DNA from: Sinotaia quadrata
Taxonomy: Eukaryota > Mollusca > Gastropoda > Architaenioglossa > Viviparidae
DNA length: 64,000 bases
Assembly: GCA_028829895.1 (NCBI GenBank)
Contig: CM054178.1
Coordinates: 88,470,058 to 88,534,057 of the forward strand
Direction of reading: 5' to 3'
This document shows, one piece after another, positions 1 to 12,180 of this stretch. Under the pieces are notes generated by a model. That model did no database searches. It was not told the DNA's origin and was given only the letters and a program-made list of their open reading frames with translations. Position 1 is the stretch's first letter. Each line of letters begins with the position of its first letter. The position numbers were made by a program, and so were the translations under genes.

Positions 1-300
1 GACTATTATGTATTTTTGTGATTGGACATGGACTATTATGTATTTTTGTGATTGGACATGGACTATTATGTATTTTTGTGATTGGACATGGACTATTATG
101 TGCTGTGATTGAACAAGGACTATTATGTGCTGTGATTAAACATGGACTATTATGTGCTGGGATTGAACATGGACTATTATGTACTGTGAATATTTTGCAT
201 TGAAAGTAAGAATAATATATCGATTGTTTATTGTCTTGCACTGAAAATAAGAATAATAAATGTCTGGAGGTTTTTTGTCTATGATTGAAAGTAAGAATAA
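1..300. repeat. 30/27-bp minisatellite with degenerate tail
   Basis: Seven head-to-tail units, each starting gactattatg, lie in 1-199: three identical 30-bp units and then 27-bp variants. The array probably continues beyond the left edge. From about 196 to 300 there are three diverged units around gaaagtaagaataa. The open frames here follow from the repeat period. Confidence 0.9.
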
Positions 301-368
301 GTGATTTTCTCTGTCCATAACGGCTTTGCTTCTATATCATTAATACAGAATTCAGCAATGCCTGTTAA

Positions 369-608
369 ATGTCTGCTGTTGCACTGTTCTGTTATCAGTC
401 ACAAAATCATTTTAACAAAATATATGTAGAGGAACCCAATGCCCTAGACTATCGCTATACTGATATTCGCACCAGAGATAAATATTTCTTTAGAGCTGCT
501 TTCATCGCAAAAATGATTTGGGTCAGTGAAGATGCCAAGCCGATAAAACTAGCGAATAGCAAAATGGTTGACTGGATGGATAACTGGACGGTTTATCAAG
601 CGCATTGA
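369..608 (+). CDS. Unassigned protein-like ORF, 79 codons
   Basis: An ATG-initiated frame of 79 codons ending in TGA, in unique rather than repetitive sequence. Amino-acid use looks protein-like: mixed charged and aromatic residues, including a Tyr/Arg/Asp-rich stretch at residues 28-40 and a Trp-containing acidic C-terminal third. I recognise no family or motif. There is no clear promoter, and no donor site at its end because it stops inside the frame. It could be a fragment of a decayed gene or element, a last exon, or a chance frame. Function is unknown. Confidence 0.25.
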   Translation: MSAVALFCYQSQNHFNKIYVEEPNALDYRYTDIRTRDKYFFRAAFIAKMIWVSEDAKPIKLANSKMVDWMDNWTVYQAH

Positions 609-738
609 TTGTAATGCTAGGAGTATCTGAGACTTCTTGTTTTTGATGGCGTTAAATTCACTGCTATCGGTTCGTACACCTTATTTATGGCTTCTAAAGA
701 GGACGTTGTCATAATGGACGAATGTCACTTTGAAGCCT

Positions 739-980
739 GTTACAAACTTTGTTCAAGGGTCGTAGATTTGAAGTGTTTTGCTTTTCTGAAGACCATAAAA
801 CCCCCAACACTTCTACGGTTACAAACTTTGTTCAAGGGTCGTAGATTTAAAGTGTTCTGCTTTTCTTAAGATAATCAAAACCCCAACACTTCGATGGTTA
901 CAAACTTTGTTCAAGGGTCGTAGATTTAAAGTGTTTTGCTTTGCTTAAATACCATCAAAAACCCAACACTTCTACGGTTA
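739..980. repeat. 79-bp tandem repeat, 3 copies
   Basis: Units start at 739, 818 and 897 (gttacaaactttgttcaagg), with a period of exactly 79 bp and a few substitutions between copies. Confidence 0.93.
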
Positions 981-2210
981 CACTGATCGATCAAAAATTA
1001 ATTATTTTCGTCACCGTCTTAACAGCTGATATCTTTTCATCCCAGTGTACTATAAAAAAAATCTCTTTATATAACCTTATGGTGAAAATCTTTTCTTTTT
1101 AAAACATTTAGATTAGAATATCATTTTATTTTTATTGCATTTTCAATCTTTTTTTTGTGTGCATAAATGCGTTTCAAGCCAAATTTTAAAAAAATACTAC
1201 TATTTCTTTCTTTCTTTTAAAAGCAGTGCTCAGCTGAAAGTTTTTTTCTCACTTTCTCGCTGACTCACTGACTCACATACTGACTGACTGACTGACTGAC
1301 TCACTGACTCACTCACTTTATTTATTTCTTGTCTAGCGTTCTCTTTATAGTTTATTTATTTCTTGTGTGCAGCACGAAGTCTAATGTCACTGGGTTCCTA
1401 TTCTGGTCTTTTTTGTTGTATTTGTTGTAAAGAATAATTATTTTTGTGGCATGACCGGACCATTGAATCAATTGCTGCTGATTTGTCATGATTAGCCCCC
1501 CCCCCCTTTTTTTTTTTTTTTCGCTTTCTTATTTATATATTTTACTAGCTTGGGGTGTAACTGGTGTGATGCCCAACACTGATATTCAAGTCTGCATCAC
1601 AACTGATAATACGACTGTTAGATGTCATTTTTGTTTTGCCAACTTATTCTTCATTCGTTCTTCACTGGTTAAAGCTAGTTGTAGTGCTGACTGGGTCGCT
1701 TGGGACGTTTGGCTCGTTTTCTTTATTTGTTAAAAAGAAATGTTGAACTGGCTGGTTTGTTTACGTACGAATTCGAATTTGGCTAGTTAATGTGTGTTTT
1801 TTGGTATTTTGCTCTATTTATTTATTTACTTGCTTGTTTTGCCTTGTTTGTTTTTTGGGAGGAAGGTTAGTAATGCAGCCTTCTTGGCAGCGTGTCTTGA
1901 TTTGTGAAGGAAAAATGTGGCAGTCACGAAAACAAAAGTGACTTTTTGACAAAGGATGAGGAAGATTGAAAGAAGGCAAAGTATACACATATATCTCCCA
2001 CCTCCACCTTTATACCTCGCCTGTTGCGTGCATTTGCTGTTGTGTATTCCATGCTCACACAAGTCTCGCTCGTATAATGCACAATTAGGAGTCAATAAAT
2101 TATAAACCGAAACAGTCTTACAACTTTAAACTTTCCACTCTTTTTCAATACATCCTTATTTGGTCACACTACTTAATGACAGCTAAAATTTATATCAATA
2201 ATTGTCAGGA
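981..2210. other. No gene seen; AT-rich with small simple repeats
   Basis: AT-rich sequence without a convincing exon. It holds a short ACTG/ACTC repeat at 1258-1318 and a C-run followed by a T-run at 1496-1521. Confidence 0.6.
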
Positions 2211-2216
2211 TTTAAA

Positions 2217-2349
2217 TCAATGAAGAAAGAAAGAGAGAAACAAAAATGCAAACAAAAGAAACAACGATAGAAACAAAAACAAACAAACAAACGAAAGAAC
2301 AAAAAATACAATAAACAAGAGGGAAGGAGAAAAACAAAGAAACAAAAAT

Positions 2350-2420
<71 letters not shown>

Positions 2421-2460
2421 AATACATTTAAAGCGCAAACAAGAAAGAATGAAACAAGAC
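2217..2460. repeat. AAAG-rich microsatellite region
   Basis: A pure GAAA tract at about 2350-2420 inside a wider A/G-rich segment with imperfect GAAA and CAAA units. The Phe/Leu/Ser frames on the minus strand are the translation of TTTC repeats. Confidence 0.95.
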
Positions 2461-2900
2461 AAAAATAAATGAAAACAGAAGGAAAGAAAATAAGAAAAAA
2501 TATATTTTTTAAAAAAGAACTGAATAAAATAAAAAATACATAAATTATAAAAGCAATAATTTAAATAAGAAATAGAAAAAACTCGAAAAAGGAAAAGTCA
2601 TATGAATTAATGGCAACAACAACAAAAAACACGAAAGAAACCAATACAGTGGAGATTCATACACGCGTGCAAATATATAATATACTTAGAAAACAAATAA
2701 TCTATAACTTATTATTTTAAACAAAGAAACTAAACAAAGATATTTGTAAAGTAAGGAGACAAAGGAAGAAAGAATATGGAGAAAGAATTAAAAAAAAAAT
2801 CAAAGTTGAAAAGAAATTTATTTTGTATCATTTGTTAAAAAATTAAGTTGATAAGTTCAAGTGTCCACATGTATGTTATGTTGTACGTGCGTGTATTGTT
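2461..2900. other. A-rich unassigned sequence
   Basis: Adenine-rich and low in complexity. No open frame or RNA-like structure was noticed. Confidence 0.55.
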
Positions 2901-2903
2901 TGT

Positions 2904-3180
<277 letters not shown>

Positions 3181-3829
3181 TTACACACATTCACTCATGC
3201 ACACACGCACGGTCACACACACATAAATACATTCACGAGCGCATATTTTTTATATAGGTATGCCCAAGTTAATAGATTTACACACGCACGCATATACACT
3301 TACTCGCGCATTCTTTGAACTTTTGACTTAATATTTTTTTTGTGAAAACATATTACTAAATATTTTTTACTTTGATATCTTTGCTTCTTTGACCGCATCC
3401 CTTTCTCCTTGAAATAATGAAGAATTTTCAAAATGAAAGAAAGCAAACAGCATAGAATGGACATCGTTGCTTGAACTACAATGTAACAGATTGCTCCTTC
3501 AGTCACTTTTATCCTTTCTCTGCGCCCGTCCATTAACCGCCAGCTGTCCAACTATCCGCCTTCATTCACTCATCCACTCTCATGCATTCACGATATTCAG
3601 TCCTTATTTACGAAATCCATTCACCCGTGACTAGACAACTCGTGAAAACCGTCAATATTCTGAGTTTTGTAAAGTTAGAACTGAAGCCAAAGCACATTTC
3701 TAAAACTAAAATGGCAACAGCGTGATTTCATGTGAAATAAATCTAAAATAAAGAGTGATCAAACACAAGGACAAAATAAAAATTGTGTGTTAATATACAT
3801 GTACATATAACAAATAATATGTGTGGAAA
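3181..3829. other. No gene seen
   Basis: Mixed sequence with a C-rich stretch near 3525-3620. No supported exon. Confidence 0.55.
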
Positions 3830-4145
3830 TGTAAAAACAGTGCCAATTAATAAAACAATGACACAGCAGTGCCAGTTAATAAAACAAAGACAAAACAGTG
3901 CCAATTAGGAAAACAAGGACAAAACAGTGCCAATAAGGAAAACAACGACAAAGCAATGCCAATTAGGAAAACAACGACAAAACAGTGCCAATTAGGAAAA
4001 CAACGACAAAACTGTGCCAATTAGGAAAACAACGACAAAACTGTGCCAATTAGGAAAACAACGACAAAGTAGTGCCAATTAGGAAAACAACGACAAAACT
4101 GTGCCAATTAGGAAAACAACGACAAAACAGTGTCAGTTAGGAAAA
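3830..4145. repeat. 29-bp minisatellite, about 10 copies
   Basis: Unit of the type aaaacaacgac + aaaacagtgcc + aattagg, near-identical over most of the array, with diverged copies at the left edge. Confidence 0.94.
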
Positions 4146-4600
4146 ACAATGAATCGTGAAATATTGTTTTCCTTTCAGAGGAATACATAAATGTTGGTCA
4201 GATTAAAAACATTTTCTTGCGGCAGTAAAAGTCACCATTTAAACGACTTTTATTTATTTTCTGCTTGCTTTTTTTATGTTCTTGACCATACCAGTTTAAA
4301 TGTACGGCTGGTTTTAATGTGCTATCTCTAGATTTGTATCTTTGGAAACTGTTTACAAATTGCACGCATGAAAAAGATGCAAGTCTGTGTAATAGAGAAC
4401 GAACTAAATTTCTAGAGCAGTCAAAGGTGTTTAAATTTAAGCTTCTGCAGCGCAAGGTTTCGACAGCATGTTTACGCCGACATGTGCAGTTTTAACTAGG
4501 AATATAAACAGACGATAACTGCTGATAAACGGAAAGCCAGAATTCGAATTCCTGAGAATTTGTACTGTTGAAGTTCCTGGATACGAGAGAGGAAGTACGA
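4146..4600. other. No gene seen
   Basis: Unique sequence. An 85-codon minus-strand frame at 4198-4455 has no recognisable features and no clear splice context. Confidence 0.5.
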
Positions 4601-5125
4601 GAAGTGGCCGAGAGTGTGTGGTTTTTCCTGTGTGTAGGCTTGATGGTGTGGTTGAGAGTATGTGGTTTTTCCTGTGTGTGGCTTTGATGGTGTGGTTGAG
4701 AGTATGTGGTTTTTCCTGTGCATAGGCTTTGATGTGTGATTGAGAGTATGTGTTTTTTCCTGTGTGTAGGCTTTGATGGTATGGTTGAGAGTATGGTTTT
4801 CCCTGTGTGTTTGTCTAGGTTTTCATGATGTGGTTGTGAGTATATGTGTTTTTCCTATTACTATAGGTTTTGATGGTGTGGTCGTGAGTTTGTGGTTTTT
4901 TCCTATTATTGTAGCTTTTATGTTGTGGATGTGAGTATATGGCTTTTTCCTATTTTTGTAGGTTTTGATGGTGTGGTTGTGAGTATATGGTTTTTTCTTA
5001 TTATTGTAGGTTTTGATGGTACGCTGGCGGTACATGTATATAGTTATTCCTGTTTGTAGATTTTGATGGCATGGTTGAAAGTATATGGCTATTCCTGTTG
5101 TATAGAGTGATTAAGAGTAATATGA
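4601..5125. repeat. About 46-bp degenerate minisatellite
   Basis: Around eleven units sharing gttttgatggtgtggttg and a tttttcctrtt core. The left half carries cctgtgtgtagg and the right half cctattattgtagg, so two subfamilies lie side by side. Confidence 0.88.
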
Positions 5126-5869
5126 TTATTTCTCAGTGTGTAAATTTTGTTGGTGTGGGTTGAGAGTATTATAACTGTTCATGTGCGATTATGTAGATGT
5201 GGTTCTGATTGTATTTGTGTATATGAACGTGTGTGTGTGTGTGTTTTGAACGAATTTTTTTTAAAACAGCTGGCAACACAATCACTGATAAAACAAATGA
5301 TGAAAAACAAGATTTCATCGTTCAAACTGGTGCACTTGTGTTGCTTTTGTCTTGTGCTTAATCATCACACAACACTTTCCGACACAACTATTTTTAAATA
5401 CTTGTAATGCCCAGCTGCGCGACTTTTATTGCTGACGTCACGTATGACGAGTTTCGGTCAAAGATATCTTGTTCTGCTTTCCATAATCGTCATATTATGT
5501 TTGTTAGAAGTTTTCCTTTCAATAAAAAATAATAGCGATATTAATTCCACAAGTCTACCCTGGCAGGAAGTGGCCAAAATCTGATTACAATATTGTTTAT
5601 ATACACTCGCGCACATTATGAACATTGTTGTAGAGAAGACATAAATAAAGGAAGGGCGTTGAGTAACAAGTGCGTAAATGCAAAGCTAACTAAAATGTTC
5701 TGGGTTGAGTCAAAAGCGCGATGTGTACGCATATTGACCAATGGAAAAGCTATTCTGAATTTTTATAAAAAAATCTATTTTGCGCACACAATTAAAAGTA
5801 GAATACAAAGATCATCAAATTCGTAATTCGTACACCACATACACACACAATGACGCAGAAACAAATAAA
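5126..5869. other. No gene seen; CRE-like site
   Basis: Unique sequence. TGACGTCA, a perfect CRE-type palindrome, occurs at 5433-5440 followed by a second TGACG, but no gene start was identified next to it. Confidence 0.45.
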
Positions 5870-6000
5870 ACACACTTACAAACACATGTATCACATAAAC
5901 AACACATATCACATGATTCAACACAATACCCACCACATAAACAACACAAATATCACATGATTCAACACAATACCCACCACATAAACAACACAAATAAACG
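5870..6000. repeat. About 43-bp tandem repeat, 2-3 copies
   Basis: The block with acacaatacccaccacataa and atcacatgattc is repeated with high identity. Confidence 0.85.
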
Positions 6001-6414
6001 CAGGTTATGTTGATCACCAAATCACATACCAACACGTTGTCACAGAAAATGATTTAATGTTTTGTGTACCAACATAATGATATACATGCATACTGACAAA
6101 TTTACCTAAGGAGAGTTTTGCACGATAACACGATAATATATGAAAGTAAACCTCAATATTTTAGCAAACATAAGTAAACAGTATAATTATAAAATACTAC
6201 GATTCACGTAATAATAAATAAATAAAAAGTAAAGTAAAAGAATTACTTTGCAAAGCACTTTAATTACTAATACTCTACAAAATACAGAAAAATATAGACA
6301 GGTTTCATATACATCCAAATAGAAATTAAACACAAAATCAAGACTAAAATATACACTAGAAATGAAATACATTGACAAAGAACACTCTAATATACTCAGA
6401 AACGAGAACAAACT
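6001..6414. other. AT-rich, no gene seen
   Basis: A/T-rich sequence leading into the 42-bp array. Nothing supported. Confidence 0.55.
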
Positions 6415-6720
6415 ACTGACAAGCAACACTGATACCAACGGAAACAACCAATTACCACTGACAAACAATATTGATACCAACGGAAACAACCAATTACCAC
6501 TGACAAACAATATTGATACCAACGGAAACAACCAATTACCACTGACAAACAATATTGATACTAATGGAAACAACCAATTATACCATTGACAAACAATATT
6601 GATACCAATGGAAACAACCAATTACCATTGACAAACAATATTGATACCAATGGAAACAACCAATTACCATTGACAAACAATGTTGATACGAAGGGAAAGA
6701 ACAAATTACCATTAACAAAC
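6415..6720. repeat. 42-bp minisatellite, 7 copies
   Basis: Unit gatacc + aacggaaacaacc + aattaccactgac + aaacaatatt with period 42 from 6431. Because 42 is a multiple of three, a 14-residue repeat stays open on both strands. I treat those frames as by-products. Confidence 0.95.
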
Positions 6721-6840
6721 ATGACTCAAGTACACAAAGAAATAATTTACATTGAACAACTACTCTGTATTATACATAGAAACACAAACCACATTGATAA
6801 ACAACAGTGTAATATACAAATAAGGGAAACTTTACTTTAA

Positions 6841-7040
6841 AACAACATTGTAATATACAGAAAAATAAAACTTAACTGTAAACAACACTGTAATGTGCAG
6901 AGAACAAAATTTCACTGTAATATACTAGAAACACTTCTCCTTAAAACAACTCTGTAATATTTCACTTTAAAACAACGTTGTAATATACAGGAAAACAAAA
7001 CTTCACTTTAAAACAACGTTGTCATATACAGGAAAACAAT
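6841..7040. repeat. About 45-bp degenerate repeat
   Basis: Five diverged units sharing aaaacaacnytgtaatatac and aaaacttcactt. Confidence 0.8.
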
Positions 7041-7482
7041 ACTTCACAGAACAATTGTACGCATAGAAAGCAAACACATCGCCCCACACCAAGACAAATT
7101 GAGAAAAATAATATAATGGCAACAACATAAAAAAGTACGGCGTGGTACTAAAATTAAGTAAGTTTGTACACTTCAGGGAGCTTATATCCAACTCGACTTT
7201 TAATTTCACCGATATTTGATAGACTGTATTTACAAATGACGCGAAATTCCATCCGCCTACACCGGCCGCAAAAGGAACTCTAGTGGTCAATTATAGACTA
7301 TCCCCTACTGTGCTTTCAAGAAACCGGAAATACGTCATTTCAAGCCCGATTTAAAAAAAAAAAACCTCTGGCATTTGCTATTATGCGAAGGCGACGACAA
7401 GGATTATTTATAGTTTCTTTTAGAGCTGACTTATTTTATTAAGTTGTAGAAAATATTTAAATAGAAACTGTAACTGATTTAA

Positions 7483-7488
<6 letters not shown>
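7041..7488. other. No gene seen
   Basis: Unique sequence. A 95-codon frame on the minus strand lacks recognisable features. Confidence 0.5.

Positions 7489-7557
<69 letters not shown>
7489..7557. repeat. (CA)n microsatellite
   Basis: About 34 uninterrupted CA dinucleotides. Confidence 0.98.
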
Positions 7558-7559
<2 letters not shown>

Positions 7560-7903
7560 ACTGACATTATTAGGTTTAAAATGTCCGTTTTATTTAAAAC
7601 TTTCTTTCTCACGATGAGCTGTTATGCATTATATAGAGAAAACAGACGTAACAAAGCCATAGAGTGCTAAGTGCGTAGTACCTATCATGTTATACTGCAT
7701 GAAAAACTCGTACACCATTGCGTTTATTTATTTATTTCTAAGAAGACAGCTCTAAGCTTTAATAAAGTCTTAGGATTTTTTCACTAATATTACATCGTAA
7801 ATAACAATAATGTGAAAAAAATATATGTTCGGTGACTTTTTGTTTGTGTATTTTGTTTGTTTAAGCTTTTGTCGTTTTAGAACAGCAAAGATGCTCACCA
7901 TAT
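7558..7903. other. No gene seen
   Basis: AT-rich unique sequence. Confidence 0.55.
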
Positions 7904-8165
7904 GACTGTTATTTTAGGGCATTAGCCAAGTGCTCTGGTTTTGCTTTTTGTTTTAGGAAATAAGGAATGAACTGAGCTTCTGACTATTATTTTAGGACAT
8001 TAGTAGAGAGCCCAGGTTTTGCTCATAGTTTTAGGAAATAAGGAATGAACTGAGCTTCTGACTATTATTTTAGGACATTAGTAGAGTGCCCAGGTTTTGA
8101 TCATTGTTTTAGGAAAAAAGAATGAAGTTTAGTCGAGTGTTCGGGGGTATGCTCATTGTTATAGG
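7904..8165. repeat. About 78-bp tandem repeat, 3 copies
   Basis: Units contain gactattattttaggacatt and gaatgaactgagcttct. The last copy is truncated and diverged. Confidence 0.88.
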
Positions 8166-8235
8166 AAATTAGAAAAGCTGATAGCTTTAGTGCAATAGTC
8201 AAGTGTTTAGCTTAATACTGCTGTCGAGGGCATCC

Positions 8236-8285
8236 GTAGTGTGTGTGCTGTATATGAGTGGTAGTGTGTGCTGTGAGTGGTAGTC

Positions 8286-8331
<46 letters not shown>

Positions 8332-8440
8332 ATGTGAGTGGTAGTGTGTGTGTGTGTGTGTGGTGCGTGTGCGCTGTGAGTGGTAGTGTTTGGGTGCTGT
8401 GAGTGGTAGTGTGTGTGTGTGCTGTATGTGGTGTTTGAGA
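8236..8440. repeat. GT-rich composite microsatellite
   Basis: GT tracts are separated by repeated gctgtgagtggtagt blocks, with the longest pure GT tract near 8288-8328. The Thr/His frames on the minus strand are repeat translation. Confidence 0.95.
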
Positions 8441-9237
8441 ACATTCCGCGATGGTCGTGTAAGTGTAATTGTTTCTACATTTTATGAGGATTAATATTGA
8501 AATATTGAAATAAAAGCATAACATTGAAGATATTGTCCGGCCTGTATCAATAGCGTGTCTTTGAAAGAAAGTATAAAACAGAATTTCAGCAAAATCTGAA
8601 GGACATGCTGCATGCTCGCTTTGTACTTGAGCTGGAAGAAGAAAAAAAAAAATTCAGTTTTCCCGTAGAACAGCCTTGAGAACTCACGTGCGCCAGCGCC
8701 ATTGATTGACAGTGAAGTTCCATTTCACTGCAAGCAAAATGTTTTGTTTTTTCCCCACACATAGCCCGTGTGACTTGGTACGTGACGAAATTTATCTTTC
8801 TTGTCCCGTGACGATTATTAATTACACATAAGTCGACACTGAGTCAGAAAGCTACGTCTATTTCCAAAATCTGCAGATTTATACTGTTATAGTCATAATT
8901 TGATGTAACTCTATCTTGTATTTACTTAAATATGAATGAAAGCAGAATACTGTAAAAATGGGGCCTTTAAAATAAATAAATAAATCTCTTTCTTGATAAA
9001 TAAGGTTCAAAGCACACACACACATATACCAAACTACACAGTTGAATTTATGTACATATATTCACACGTACATCTAGTCATTCTAGTGCATATTTTCATG
9101 ACAACACACAGACACACGCACTCACAGACACATATATGTAGATATGTACATAAGTACTAACACACCTAACTACCTGCGGGCACACCCAATGTGTCAGGCG
9201 TATACAAGAAGCAGATATAATGACGTCAGGATTCAAG
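8441..9237. other. No gene seen
   Basis: Unique AT-rich sequence with short CA-rich patches at 9014-9130. No exon supported. Confidence 0.5.
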
Positions 9238-9445
9238 AACTACGTAAAGTGACATACAAGTTGTAAAATAACGCAAAGTGAAGCAAGAAAATATAATACA
9301 GCGCAAATGGAGGTGTGCCTTAAAACGACGCAAAGTGAAGGACAAAACTGTAGAACCATAGGAAAAGCATACAAACGTAAAACGACGCAATGGGAAGCAT
9401 GCAATTATAAAATAATGCAAAAAGAAACATGCCGTAGAATTACGC
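9238..9445. repeat. Degenerate repeat around acgcaaagtgaag
   Basis: At least five spaced copies of acgcaaagtgaag or acgcaatgggaag alternate with tgtaaaatra blocks. The units are 30-45 bp and diverged. Confidence 0.7.
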
Positions 9446-9502
9446 AAAACCCCGAAGATTCGCGGAACTCTATTGAACCAGATTCGCTGTTTGAGGACAC
9501 CC

Positions 9503-9560
9503 GCGCGCGCGCGCGCGCGTGTGTGTGTATGTGTGTGTGTGTGTGTGTATGTGAATGCGT
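9503..9560. repeat. (GC)n-(GT)n alternating purine-pyrimidine tract
   Basis: About nine GC dinucleotides run into interrupted GT dinucleotides. This alternating composition is of the kind able to adopt left-handed DNA. Confidence 0.95.
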
Positions 9561-9611
9561 TCGTGTTGCTGCTGTTTGGCTTTGTGTATGCACCGATGAG
9601 TACAGGTGGTT

Positions 9612-9930
9612 TACTTTTACTTACTGATATCTGTATTAGGTAAGTTCATTTATTTTTATTTACTGACATCTGTATTAGGTAAGTTCATTTATTTTTATTT
9701 ACTCACATCTGTATTAGGTAAGTTCATTTATTTTTATTTACTGACATCTGTATTAGGTAAGTTCATTTATTTTTATTTACTGACATCTGTATTAGGTAAG
9801 TTCATTTATTTTTATTTACTGACATCTGTATTAGGTAAGTTCATTTACTTTTACTTACTGACATCTGTATTAGGTAAGTTCATTTATATTTACTTACTGA
9901 CATCTGTATTAGGTAAGTTCACAAATGAAG
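9612..9930 (+). repeat. 39-bp minisatellite carrying AG|GTAAGT in each unit
   Basis: Eight units with exact 39-bp period. The string AGGTAAGT starts at 9638, 9677, 9716, 9755, 9794, 9833, 9872 and 9911. Each unit also has a T-rich stretch, most carry ttactgac (a branch-point-like CTGAC), and all have tctgtattag just before GTAAGT. So every unit looks like a joined 3' and 5' splice site. The 13-residue repeat ORF in the plus frame follows from 39 being a multiple of three and is probably not a protein. Confidence 0.95.
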
Positions 9931-10474
9931 GATCATTCATAAGATAATAAAATATGCAACACCTGTGTTCATAGCAATAAATACATGGTTTTCAATACAA
10001 TAGTAACTGTTATCATGATAACCAGATTCCGTTATACTGATATTTATTTTTAACTGATTAACTTTTGCACAATCTTTCGTGATTCAAAGCTGAGGGGTCA
10101 CTATTCATAAGCAGGCTCTTTGTAGCTGTTCCCATTTTATTTAGTTATTTACCCACAAATCCGTTGTTTCGTGTGTTCATTTGATGTGAAATATCATTTT
10201 ATATAATGGAGTTTTCATTTCCTTTTCACTTGAAACTGTAACAATCTGTATCTCATTAATAGCTGCAGCTCTTATCTGGACACGTGTTTTGTAAAAGACA
10301 GTAGTCAGACATAGATGTAATAGATAATTAGTTCCTGTGTTTACTTTCAGTAGCTGACACTTTTTTCCTTTCATGTTTTCAAATCAAACTGAAATCTGAT
10401 AAATTTTGTATTCAGAATAGTTGATGAACAGTTAGAACCATAAAATCGAAGCATTGAAACGAAGCATACGGAAA
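9931..10474. other. No gene seen
   Basis: Unique AT-rich sequence leading into the left arm of the inverted repeat. Confidence 0.5.
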
Positions 10475-11095
10475 TAGAGATACTTTGTTTTACGTTACTT
10501 TTTACTGGCGTTGAATATAGGCCATACTTCTCTTTACAGATGACGAGCACAGCACAATACAAGTTTGCAATCTACATTATGATATAATGTATAAAGTAAT
10601 GGAGACATAGCGTGTGATATAATGTCTTTAGTAACAGAGACATGGTTAGTGTGTATGGCACTATAATACATGATATCACACGGACTAAGGCATCATAACT
10701 ATATACGTTACATCACACAGACTAAGCAGGTATATATGTGTACACTTCATATCACTCAGACTGCCAGTATAATCATTATATCTTACAGACTATACCAGCA
10801 TATTGTGTAGCATTATATCGCACATACTATACCAGGCATATTGTGTATCATTATATCACATAGACTATACCAGCATATTGTGTATCATTATATCACATAG
10901 ACTACAGCAGTATATTGTATACTATTATACCATGTCTCTGTTACTAAAGACATTATATCACACGCTATGTCTCCATTACAATATACATTATATCATAATG
11001 TAGATTGCAAACCTGTGCTGTGCTCGTCATCTGTAAAGAGAAGTATGGCCTATATTCAACGCCAGTAAAAAGTAACGTATAACAAAGTATCTCTA
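10475..11095. repeat. Long inverted repeat (about 170-bp arms, about 280-bp loop)
   Basis: The left arm 10475-10646 is the reverse complement of the right arm 10929-11095 with only a handful of mismatches and small indels. Landmarks are tagagatactttg against caaagtatctcta, gatgacgagcacagcac against gtgctgtgctcgtcatc, and agacatagcgtgtgatat against atatcacacgctatgtct. A transcript across it would fold into a hairpin with a stem of about 170 bp. I found no obvious target-site duplication at the outer edges. It could be a foldback element, a palindromic duplication or a hairpin-RNA locus. Confidence 0.93.
10736..10925. repeat. Tandem repeat in the hairpin loop
   Basis: Four to five diverged units of about 45 bp containing tatatcacatagactatacc and agcatattgtgtatcatt fill the right half of the loop. 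Confidence 0.85.
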
Positions 11096-11846
11096 CTCTG
11101 AGTAAAACAATTATACACAAATGCCATTACAGCATGGTTATATGGCACTGCTTAGAATTATTGTAATCGAATTATTTCAGTGTGGTGGGAAAGTTTCTTG
11201 TGTAGAATTTAACTTGTTTAACCTTGCGCCTATAGCAATGGCAGAAGGACTCTTGACATAAATTTAGTTTTGATATCCAGACAACTCTGTCAAAACAGCA
11301 GCTATCGTGGATAACTCTATGAAAACAGATGAAAGACGCACACCATACGAAGTGGTGCTAAATTGCTCCGTGTTTGAATTGGACTTGTCTCTGGTCCACA
11401 GTCGAGCGTTCTACCAGTTACACAAACATCACTTCAAGTCTCTTATCAGATGAGAAAAGATGCTACTTCATAAATCGGCGTCTCAGTGCTGCTGTTTTTC
11501 TCTTCTTTCCCTCTCTCCTTTTCCAGCCTAAACAACTAGTCTCTCTCTTTCTCTCTTATTTCCCATCGCCCTCCTTCTTACTTTCCATTTAATAGAAAAT
11601 GAAAAAAATGGAGGTCTCATTTCCCCCATCTTCCCCATCTAAATGAGAAAGTTCCAGAGCTTCTTTTTGCTCTCTCACTCTCTGCAAGTCGCTCTTTCTC
11701 TCATTCACTATATAGCCTCTCTCTTTACAGTCTTTCTCTCATACAATTTTTCACTCACTACACACACTTTCTTTCCATCCCTCTCTCTCTTTCTCACCTC
11801 CCCCCATTCTGTTTATGCTTGACTAACCAGGATACTTTCCTCAACT
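11096..11846. other. No gene seen; pyrimidine-rich 11480-11810
   Basis: Unique sequence followed by about 300 bp rich in CTCTCT and TTTC motifs. The 72-codon frame at 11374-11592 has no recognised features. Confidence 0.55.
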
Positions 11847-12180
11847 TTGCGCTTGGCTGAGTTTGCAAAGTTTTCTTACAAACCGGCGATTTAAACAGTT
11901 AGACTCACTTGCACTAGTTGGATACGTTATCTTTCCTTAACGTTTATGCTTGGCTGAGTTTGCAAAGTTTTCTTACAAACCGGCGATTTAAACAGTTAGA
12001 CTCACTTGCACTAGTTGGATACGTTATCTTTCCTTAACGTTTATGCTTGGCTGAGTTTGCAAAGTTTTCTTACAAACCGGCGATTTAAACAGTTAGACTC
12101 ACTTGCACTAGTTGGATACGTTATCTTTCCTTAACGTTTATGCTTGGCTGAGTTTGCAAAGTTTTCCTACAAGAAGGTGA
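11847..12180. repeat. 97-bp tandem repeat, 3.4 copies
   Basis: tgcttggctgagtttgcaaa recurs at intervals of exactly 97 bp (units at 11847, 11944, 12041 and 12138). The central two copies look identical and the edges are diverged. Confidence 0.95.

Noticed and set aside
11930..12150. tRNA-like A-box string tggctgagtttg, repeated
   Set aside because: No matching B-box or cloverleaf. It is part of a 97-bp tandem repeat.
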